A stretch of DNA of 64,000 nt from Bordetella parapertussis (GTDB taxonomy: Bacteria > Pseudomonadota > Gammaproteobacteria > Burkholderiales > Burkholderiaceae_A): NCBI GenBank assembly GCA_945862305.1, contig CAMAXF010000006.1, positions 75,497 to 139,496 of the forward strand. The letters are read 5' to 3'. Numbering within the stretch: the stretch's first letter is position 1; every line of letters starts with the position of its first letter. Made by a program: the position numbers and the translations under genes. The notes under the pieces are model-generated. The model was given only the letters and a program-made list of their open reading frames with translations, was not told the DNA's origin and did no database searches. Positions 57,813 through 64,000 of this stretch are shown here, one piece after another.

Positions 57813-60506
57813 ATGTCTCACAACCTCTTCAACAGCCTTCAGTCTTACAAGACCGCCAGTGGCGTGACACGGCAGTTCTATGCCCTGCCGGCGCTCGAAC
57901 AGGCTGGCCTGGCGAAGGTGTCTCGCCTGCCAGTGTCCATTCGCATCGTGCTCGAGTCGGTGCTGCGCAACTGCGATGGCAAGAAGGTGACCGAGGCCCA
58001 CATTCGGGAGCTCGCAGGCTGGAAGCCCAATGACAACCGCACCGACGAGATTCCCTTCGTGCTCGCCCGCGTGGTGCTGCAAGACTTCACCGGCGTGCCC
58101 CTGCTGGCAGACCTGGCCGCCATGCGCAATGTGGCCGATAAGCTCGGCAAGAACCCCAAGCGCATCGAGCCCCTGGTGCCGGTCGACCTGGTCGTCGACC
58201 ACTCTGTGATGATCGACCACTTCGGCAGCAGCGATGCGCTCGACCTCAACATGAAGCTTGAGTTTCAGCGCAACGAAGAGCGCTACCAGTTTATGAAGTG
58301 GGGCATGCAGGCCTTCGACACCTTCAAGGTGGTGCCCCCTGGCATTGGCATCGTGCACCAGGTCAACCTCGAGTACCTCGCCCGCGGTGTGCACACCAAG
58401 AACGGCATCAGCTACCCCGACACCCTGGTGGGAACCGACAGCCACACGACCATGATCAATGGCATTGGTGTGGTGGGCTGGGGCGTGGGCGGCATTGAGG
58501 CTGAGGCAGCCATGCTCGGCCAGCCCTTGTACTTCCTGACCCCCGATGTCATTGGTGTGAACCTCACGGGCAAGCTGCCCGAGGGCACCACGGCCACCGA
58601 CCTTGTGCTCACCATCACCGAGATGCTGCGCAAGGAGAAGGTGGTTGGAAAGTTTGTGGAGTTCTTTGGCGAGGGCACCGAGACCCTGGCCCTGCCCGAC
58701 CGCGCCACCATTGCCAACATGGCCCCGGAGTACGGCGCCACCATGGGCTTCTTCCCGGTCGATGCGGTGACCGTGGACTTCATGAAGGCCACCGGCCGCA
58801 CCCAAGAAGAGGTCGAAGCCTTCGAGGCCTACTTCAAGGCCCAGGGCCTCTTCGGCATTCCACGCCACGGCGAGATCGACTACACCAAGGTGGTCAGCCT
58901 GGACCTGAGCAGCATCAAGCCCTCACTGGCCGGCCCCAAACGTCCCCAAGACCGCATCGAACTCGCCAGCATGAAAAAGACCTTTGCAGAACTCTTCTCC
59001 AAGCCCGTGGCTGAGAATGGTTTTGCCAAGCCCGCAGCCGAACTCTCCGAGCGCGTTCCCGCCGGTGAGACCGACCTGGGCCATGGCGATGTCTTGATCG
59101 CCGCCATCACCTCCTGCACGAACACCTCCAACCCCGGCGTGCTGCTCGCGGCGGGCCTTGTGGCCAAGAAGGCCGTGGAGGCGGGGCTTACCGCCAACCC
59201 ACGCGTGAAGACCTCGCTTGCGCCCGGCAGCCGCGTGGTGACCGACTACCTCACCAAGGCTGGCCTGCTGCCCTACTTGGAGAAGTTGGGCTTCCATGTG
59301 GCGGCCTACGGCTGCACCACCTGCATTGGCAATGCGGGAGACCTCTCACCGCCCTTCAATGAATCGATTGTCTCCAACGACCTCGTCTGCGCGGCCGTGC
59401 TCTCTGGAAACCGAAACTTCGAGGCGCGCATCCACCCGAACCTGCGGGCCAATTTCCTGGCTTCGCCGCCGCTGGTGGTGGCCTATGCCATTGCCGGCTC
59501 GGTGCAGAAGGATCTCCAGACCGAACCGCTGGGCCAGGGCAAAAACGGGCCGGTGTATCTGAAGGACATCTGGCCCACGAGCCAAGAGGTTGCGGCTGTG
59601 ATGGGCTATGCCCGCGACCCGAAGACCTTCCAGACCCTCTACGGCGATCTCACCAAAGACCACCACCTCTGGAACAACATCAAGGGCACCACGGGCCAGG
59701 TCTACGACTGGCCCACGTCCACTTACATTGCCAAGCCGCCCTTCTTCGATGGCTTCTCGATGACGCCCTCGGCCACCACGAGCATCAAGGGCGCCCGCGC
59801 ATTGGCCATTCTTGGGGATTCCGTCACCACCGACCACATCTCGCCAGCCGGCTCCATCAAGGAGGCCTCACCGGGCGGGCAGTACTTGGTTGAGAACAAG
59901 GTGGGCAAGGCCGACTTCAACAGTTATGGCTCTCGCCGTGGCAACCACGAGGTGATGATGCGTGGCACCTTTGCCAACGTGCGCATCAAGAACCTGATGC
60001 TGCCCCCCAAGGCCGACGGCAGCCGTGAAGAGGGTGGTCTCACCATCATGCAGCCCTCCGGCGAGCGCGCCTTCATTTACGACGCGGCCATGGCCTACCA
60101 AAAGAGTGGCACGCCCACCGTGGTGATTGGCGGCGAGGAATACGGCACGGGCTCCTCCCGCGACTGGGCGGCCAAGGGCACCCAATTGCTGGGTGTGCGG
60201 GCCGTGATTGCGCGCTCCTACGAGCGGATTCACCGCTCCAACCTGGTGGGCATGGGTGTGCTTCCGCTGCAGTTCAAGGCGGGCGAGTCGGCCCAGACAT
60301 TGGGTTTGGACGGTACCGAGGTCTTTGACATTGAGGTGCCCACGAGCCTTGCGCCTCAGCAAGACCTTCAGGTGGTCGTCACCCGCAAGGACGGCAGCAA
60401 GCAGACCATCACCACCCTGTGCCGGATCGACACCCCCATCGAGGTCGATTACTACCAGCATGGAGGTATCCTTCCGTATGTTCTTCGTGAATTGATGGCG
60501 GCCTGA
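57813..60506 (+). CDS. acnA: Aconitate hydratase A
   Basis: Aconitase isomerises citrate to isocitrate. The 897-residue protein is the AcnA/IRP type: [12 protein letters not shown] at the start, [28 protein letters not shown], three cluster cysteines in SCTNTSNP (Cys435) and GCTTCIGN (Cys501, Cys504), then the swivelling domain with [19 protein letters not shown] stands before the ATG; the open frame upstream reads the previous gene. Its TGA overlaps the next ATG by one base. Confidence 0.98.
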   Translation: MSHNLFNSLQSYKTASGVTRQFYALPALEQAGLAKVSRLPVSIRIVLESVLRNCDGKKVTEAHIRELAGWKPNDNRTDEIPFVLARVVLQDFTGVPLLADLAAMRNVADKLGKNPKRIEPLVPVDLVVDHSVMIDHFGSSDALDLNMKLEFQRNEERYQFMKWGMQAFDTFKVVPPGIGIVHQVNLEYLARGVHTKNGISYPDTLVGTDSHTTMINGIGVVGWGVGGIEAEAAMLGQPLYFLTPDVIGVNLTGKLPEGTTATDLVLTITEMLRKEKVVGKFVEFFGEGTETLALPDRATIANMAPEYGATMGFFPVDAVTVDFMKATGRTQEEVEAFEAYFKAQGLFGIPRHGEIDYTKVVSLDLSSIKPSLAGPKRPQDRIELASMKKTFAELFSKPVAENGFAKPAAELSERVPAGETDLGHGDVLIAAITSCTNTSNPGVLLAAGLVAKKAVEAGLTANPRVKTSLAPGSRVVTDYLTKAGLLPYLEKLGFHVAAYGCTTCIGNAGDLSPPFNESIVSNDLVCAAVLSGNRNFEARIHPNLRANFLASPPLVVAYAIAGSVQKDLQTEPLGQGKNGPVYLKDIWPTSQEVAAVMGYARDPKTFQTLYGDLTKDHHLWNNIKGTTGQVYDWPTSTYIAKPPFFDGFSMTPSATTSIKGARALAILGDSVTTDHISPAGSIKEASPGGQYLVENKVGKADFNSYGSRRGNHEVMMRGTFANVRIKNLMLPPKADGSREEGGLTIMQPSGERAFIYDAAMAYQKSGTPTVVIGGEEYGTGSSRDWAAKGTQLLGVRAVIARSYERIHRSNLVGMGVLPLQFKAGESAQTLGLDGTEVFDIEVPTSLAPQQDLQVVVTRKDGSKQTITTLCRIDTPIEVDYYQHGGILPYVLRELMAA

Positions 60507-61675
60507 TGAAAACCTCCCCCTCCTCTCGTCGCGGTCGCGCCTCTCGCGAGGCCGATCGCCTGGTTGAACTGGCCGAAGGCCTTGCGCACTCAGGCAGCCG
60601 GGCGGAAGATCATTTCTGGGAATCGCGGCTCGACACCGAGATCGATGCGCTGCTCAGCGGAGCCGATGAGGCCTCGCTCAACACGGCGCTCGATCGCCTC
60701 GCGGACCGGGAGTCTCGGGCCTACGAGGAGCTGGCCGATGCCATTGAAGGCCGGGTGGAGCACACCCTGGTCAAGGCCTCTGATGGCACGCGAGATGTTC
60801 TGCTCTTTGCCGCGCCCGTGCTGGCTTGGTCTCGGATGCCCCTGCCCACCCGGGCCCTGGGCACCACCACCCTGCAGCTCCTGCGCAAGCACCTGCAGGA
60901 GCATGTCTTCTCTGAGCAAGCCGATGTTGCACTGGCCGACTACTTCTTCTCGCCCGACCAGCTTCCCGAGAGCTTTGGCGAGACCGCCGAGATGCGACAG
61001 GCGCTCACCACCCACCTGACCGATGGCCGCCTGCCGGTGGACACCGGCTCATTGAACGAGACCGCCCAGTTCCTGGCCGACCAGCGCTACCTCATTGGCG
61101 TGGTCTCCGCACCTCAAGGCGAGGCTCTCTTTCGTTGGCAGGAAGGCATGCTCACCCGTGACGAAGTGCTGGCCGCCTGGCGAACCGCCTCGCAAGAGGC
61201 CTTCACCACCCTGCTGCCGGCCTGCGGCTTTGAGCCCATGCTGCCGCGTGCTTATTACGTGGCCTGCCGCGATGCCGACCGATCCGCGCGTCCGTTCTCC
61301 ATCACGGCGTCCGTGGCGTTTTTGTCGACCACGCTCAATGTGCCTCCCACCCACCTCGAGGCCGTGATTGCGGGCTGCTACAACCGCACCCTCGAGGAGT
61401 ACCGCATCGGATTCCAAGTCACCGACGATGAGGCAGTCATTCACGGGATTGTCTGGCCGCTGCTTGGCGCTGAGGATGAGATGAGCGATGTGGTGGAGGA
61501 GATTGAGACCACCCTGCGCGAGTCAGGCATTCAGAAGATTGAAGTGCTGCGACAGCGCATGCCCATGGAGTACTGCGAAGACTGCGGAGCCCCCATGTAC
61601 CCCAACGCCGATGGCGAACTGGTGCATGCCGAACTGCCCGAGACCGACGAGCCCGCCGCCCAGCATTTGCACTGA
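60506..61675 (+). CDS. DUF2863 family protein, unknown function
   Basis: A 389-residue cytoplasmic protein that I place in DUF2863, a family I know mainly from Burkholderiales. The N-terminus is basic (SSRRGRASREADRLVELAEGL), followed by helical regions and a mixed alpha/beta part (GTRDVLLFAAPVLAWSRMPLPTR; FSPDQLPESF; ARPFSITASVAFLSTTLN). Near the C-terminus CEDCGAPMYPNADGE looks like half of a zinc ribbon, after two acidic stretches. No catalytic motif is recognised. The ATG overlaps the acnA stop (TGATG), so the protein is probably made together with aconitase. Confidence 0.85.
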   Translation: MKTSPSSRRGRASREADRLVELAEGLAHSGSRAEDHFWESRLDTEIDALLSGADEASLNTALDRLADRESRAYEELADAIEGRVEHTLVKASDGTRDVLLFAAPVLAWSRMPLPTRALGTTTLQLLRKHLQEHVFSEQADVALADYFFSPDQLPESFGETAEMRQALTTHLTDGRLPVDTGSLNETAQFLADQRYLIGVVSAPQGEALFRWQEGMLTRDEVLAAWRTASQEAFTTLLPACGFEPMLPRAYYVACRDADRSARPFSITASVAFLSTTLNVPPTHLEAVIAGCYNRTLEEYRIGFQVTDDEAVIHGIVWPLLGAEDEMSDVVEEIETTLRESGIQKIEVLRQRMPMEYCEDCGAPMYPNADGELVHAELPETDEPAAQHLH

Positions 61676-61698
61676 GCGGCGACCAGGTCATGGCGTAG

Positions 61699-63576
61699 TT
61701 AACGATCCTTGGGCTTGTACTGAAGCGTTAAGAGGAGCCCTCGGGGCGGTGTGGCGTATGTATTGGCCAATTGGTAGGTCGCACCGCCAGCGTTTTCAAG
61801 TCGAGCGCCGAGGAACCACTCCGGTGCGAGCCTGAGGCGTCCAAATAGATCAAGCGTGGTGTAAGGGTTCAGCACAACTGCATTGAAGTCGGAGTCCTTC
61901 CTGGAGCCGGCGGAGTACAGTCTGCCGCCATACGACAAGCGTCCTTCATTAACCGTGAGATCGATGGCGCCGTATGCACGGGCCCGACGTGCCAGTCGAG
62001 TGTTTGCCACCGTGACGTTACGTGGGTCCTGGGCCGTCAAGCTTACTTTGGCCTCTATCATTCCCGCGTTAACGCGTGCGGTTAGCTCCCAGCCCTGATT
62101 CTTAACATTGATATTCTGATAGTCGAAGCTGTCTGACCGATAGACGATCGCATCAGTCGACTCACTCCGAAACCGAACCACGCGAGTCGACATGGACTTC
62201 GATTGATAACTTAGTCCAATCTCGTCTGTCTGATGTTGCTCCGGGCGAATCGTTGGCGCACTGGAAAACTCGTCTGGTGCTGGCGCTCGAAAAGCGGTAG
62301 CTCGGCTAGCGGTCATTCGCAGGTTGTTACTCAACAGATATCCGACACCCAGAAGCCATGAGTTCTTGGCCACGACAATCTCAGAGGCCCCACGCTCCCG
62401 GGCTTCAAGGATGTCCCGACGAAGATTGGTCTGAAATGACCATCGATTCATGCTGTGCATGGCTCCCGCATAAATGGCGCGGGTGTCTCGTGTGGTGTCC
62501 GACCGCGTTGCGGCGAAGCCACTTGAGGCCGGGTAGTAAACCCCAAGGAAATCAGCCTTTGATGTCTCAGCCCCACCCTGCAACCTTGTGCTTGATGCAA
62601 AAGTGCCTTCCGAACTGATCCGAATAGTCGACTGATTCCCCTCGCTGAGCCCCTCCGCTAGAAAGGAGCGTTGCACACTATTCAGAAACTGTTCAATCTT
62701 TAGGTTGGACCGCAGAATCTCTAATCGAGAACGAGCGTTGGTCCCATGAGACATGGCAAGATGGGCGCCAAACGCCTCATTGCTTCGCTGAAGTAAGTGG
62801 TGATCGCTTGCCTCTACATTCGCCGATAAATTGTCCGATTCCGACTCGCCAAGCATGGCGCTTGTAAAAACACCCAGCTCCATTGCTGATGATAGACGCC
62901 GTGAAACTCGCAGATTGAGCGTGCGATTCCTGTAACCATCAGCGTCTGGGTTAAAGCCATTGGCCACCCTGGATGAAAATCCATCGGTATCCACTGTTGT
63001 TGCATCGATCTGGAAGCGATGATCGGATACCTCCCCGCCGTAATTCGCGGAAAATCCCCTCGTGTTTCGCGCGCCCAGCGTGATGGATGCCGAACCATTT
63101 GGCGTTCCAGACCCACGCCGAGTAAAGACATGAACAGTGCCTCCAATGGCTGCCTCGCCATACAGTGCACCGAGATTTCCCCGGACGATCTCTACACGGT
63201 CAATCATGTCCAGTGGAATATCGGCGAAATTAAAGGCACCCAGCCTATCGGTTTGAACACGCACACCATCGATGAACACGGCCGAGTTGACGCTCGACAT
63301 TCCTCGCAAGAAGATGCTCGTGGTCGATCCGGGCCCTCCGTTTCGACCGATCTCGAACCCGGGCTCACTCATGAGAAGGCTTGCCAGATCTTGCGCCTGG
63401 GACTGCTCAATTTGGTCTCGGCCAATCACGCTGACAGAGGGAATAACCTCGCTAAGCTGCTGCTCGTATCGAGCAGCGCTCACCACCACTGGATCCAACG
63501 TTTGAATACTTTGCGCATGCGCGCAACCAAAGGCTGTTGCCATGGCAATAGCCAACACCGTGCGTGTTGTCTTCAC
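61699..63576 (-). CDS. BtuB-like TonB-dependent outer membrane receptor
   Basis: A 625-residue TonB-dependent receptor for corrinoid uptake by context. The signal peptide ends near CAHA (residue 21). DPVVVSAARYEQ resembles the BtuB TonB box, and the plug follows with IFLRGMSSVNSAVFIDGVRV and VEIVRGNLGALYGEAAIGGTVHVFTR. The barrel covers the rest. Start is GTG at 63576 with AAGGG six bases upstream. A cobalamin riboswitch precedes it, which supports vitamin B12. It ends in KPKDR rather than an aromatic residue, and its base composition is lower in G+C than that of its neighbours. No other cobalamin gene is in the window. Confidence 0.92.
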   Translation of the reverse strand: MKTTRTVLAIAMATAFGCAHAQSIQTLDPVVVSAARYEQQLSEVIPSVSVIGRDQIEQSQAQDLASLLMSEPGFEIGRNGGPGSTTSIFLRGMSSVNSAVFIDGVRVQTDRLGAFNFADIPLDMIDRVEIVRGNLGALYGEAAIGGTVHVFTRRGSGTPNGSASITLGARNTRGFSANYGGEVSDHRFQIDATTVDTDGFSSRVANGFNPDADGYRNRTLNLRVSRRLSSAMELGVFTSAMLGESESDNLSANVEASDHHLLQRSNEAFGAHLAMSHGTNARSRLEILRSNLKIEQFLNSVQRSFLAEGLSEGNQSTIRISSEGTFASSTRLQGGAETSKADFLGVYYPASSGFAATRSDTTRDTRAIYAGAMHSMNRWSFQTNLRRDILEARERGASEIVVAKNSWLLGVGYLLSNNLRMTASRATAFRAPAPDEFSSAPTIRPEQHQTDEIGLSYQSKSMSTRVVRFRSESTDAIVYRSDSFDYQNINVKNQGWELTARVNAGMIEAKVSLTAQDPRNVTVANTRLARRARAYGAIDLTVNEGRLSYGGRLYSAGSRKDSDFNAVVLNPYTTLDLFGRLRLAPEWFLGARLENAGGATYQLANTYATPPRGLLLTLQYKPKDR

Positions 63577-63582
63577 AGAAAA

Positions 63583-63638
63583 CCCTTCCCGGCCGCCCCA
63601 ACCCCGAAGCGACAGACAATGTCCACGTCTGCGGCCGG
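63583..63638 (-). promoter_or_regulatory. Predicted ribosome-site-masking stem of the riboswitch
   Basis: On the minus strand CCGGCCGC (63638-63631), which overlaps the 3' end of the B12 box, is the exact complement of GCGGCCGG (63596-63589). The second arm runs into the ribosome-binding sequence GGGAAGGG (63590-63583). Pairing would hide the start of the ribosome site, pointing to control of translation. The structure is inferred by eye. Confidence 0.55.
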
Positions 63639-63830
63639 TATCCAGGCTCACGTGCTGGGTTGCCGAGGCACCCGCTTCCTGCTCCCCCTTCCCAAGGCAA
63701 CTGCCTCAGTGGGTCAGACCGGTGGGGGCCGGCCTGCTGGAACAAGACACGCACGCTGACTGTTTCGGGGGAAGCGCTGGATTCACACCAGCTTCCCGTT
63801 TAACCCGTGTTAAGCGGGCACCATCAGACG
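63630..63830 (-). ncRNA. Cobalamin (B12) riboswitch
   Basis: Read on the minus strand the leader contains, in order, the conserved parts of the cobalamin aptamer: GGTGCC near 63822, then AACGGGAAGCTGGTGTGAAT (63798-63779), CCAGCGCTTCCCCCG and AACAGTCAGC, GACCCACTGAGG near 63715, CCTTGGGAAGG near 63690, and the B12 box AGCCTGGATACCGGCC ending near 63633. It lies 54 bases before the start of the BtuB-like gene. When cobalamin is plentiful the element should lower receptor output. Confidence 0.95.
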
Positions 63831-63850
63831 GTGTCTAATGAGTTAGACAC
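63831..63850. repeat. Perfect palindrome upstream of the riboswitch
   Basis: GTGTCTAA and TTAGACAC are perfect inverted repeats with a four-base centre (20 bases in all). The site lies between the predicted promoter and the aptamer, covering the predicted transcription start, so it is either a 5' hairpin of the leader or an operator. Confidence 0.7.
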
Positions 63851-63854
63851 GCCG

Positions 63855-63883
63855 AGTGTAGAACGCCTGAGTGGAGATTTCAA
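63855..63883 (-). promoter_or_regulatory. Sigma70-type promoter for the riboswitch/BtuB-like gene
   Basis: On the minus strand TTGAAA (63883-63878) and TACACT (63860-63855) are exactly 17 bases apart. Transcription would start near 63848, just ahead of the aptamer, which fits a leader RNA of about 270 bases. Confidence 0.6.
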
Positions 63884-63900
63884 ACTGGAGAGGAAGAAGT

Positions 63901-63978
<78 letters not shown>

Positions 63979-63990
63979 CCGAAGCGGTGA

Positions 63991-63996
63991 AGTATA
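63991..63996 (-). promoter_or_regulatory. Candidate -10 element of the tRNA-Pro gene
   Basis: TATACT on the minus strand lies 13 bases before the tRNA 5' end, a usual distance for a tRNA promoter. The -35 region is beyond the window. Confidence 0.45.
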
Positions 63997-64000
63997 CCGG

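Overview
The window is a stretch of core chromosome from a high-G+C betaproteobacterium, most likely a member of Burkholderiales. This rests on gene order (rpsB-tsf-pyrH-frr-uppS-cdsA-dxr-rseP-bamA-skp-lpxD-fabZ-lpxA-lpxB-rnhB followed by ppsR/ppsA), a PHB cluster with the PhaR repressor, a large TCA-cycle cluster with mdh read away from sdhC, and a DUF2863 protein, a family I know mainly from Burkholderiales. Genes are packed tightly; many stops and starts overlap by 1 to 11 bases. I saw no IS element, prophage, CRISPR array, toxin-antitoxin island or secretion system.

Layout. 1-14.5 kb (+): end of rpsB, then translation factors, UMP kinase, undecaprenyl and CDP-diglyceride synthesis, MEP-pathway DXR, envelope proteases/assembly factors (RseP, BamA, Skp) and the lipid A genes lpxD-fabZ-lpxA-lpxB, then RNase HII and a SpoU-type rRNA methylase. 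14.5-17.9 kb: PEP synthase and its bifunctional regulator, read apart. 17.9-20 kb (-): an orphan branched-chain amino-acid binding protein, RnfH and RatA; smpB starts 11 bases away in the other direction. 20.5-24.6 kb (+): guaB-guaA-tadA and a YkuD-type transpeptidase. 24.6-28.2 kb (-): selO, msrB, yciB, bolA and a parvulin. 28.2-33 kb: thioesterase, ygfZ, then mltG-tmk-holB-tatD. 33-38.7 kb (-): phaC-phaB-phaR-rimO-thiolase. 38.7-43.9 kb: pgeF, rluD, bamD, a DinG/YoaA helicase, DUF465 and a small exported protein.

43.9-55.6 kb (-) is a continuous TCA block: sdhC-sdhD-sdhA-sdhB-sdhE-gltA-sucA-sucB-lpdA-zapE. Read away from it, 55.8-61.7 kb (+) carries mdh, a CitE-like lyase, acnA and the DUF2863 gene. 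Together these two units encode citrate synthase, aconitase, 2-oxoglutarate dehydrogenase, succinate dehydrogenase with its flavinylation factor, and malate dehydrogenase. PEP synthase and the PHB genes elsewhere in the window draw on the same acetyl-CoA/pyruvate pool.

The right end (61.7-64 kb, -) looks different: a BtuB-like TonB-dependent receptor with visibly lower G+C, preceded by a well-formed cobalamin riboswitch and a sigma70-like promoter, and then a tRNA-Pro(GGG). I found no convincing undescribed system. The most interesting items are regulatory: the riboswitch with a possible ribosome-site-masking stem, an AT-rich inverted repeat enclosing the holB start codon, and the shared sdhC/mdh promoter region.
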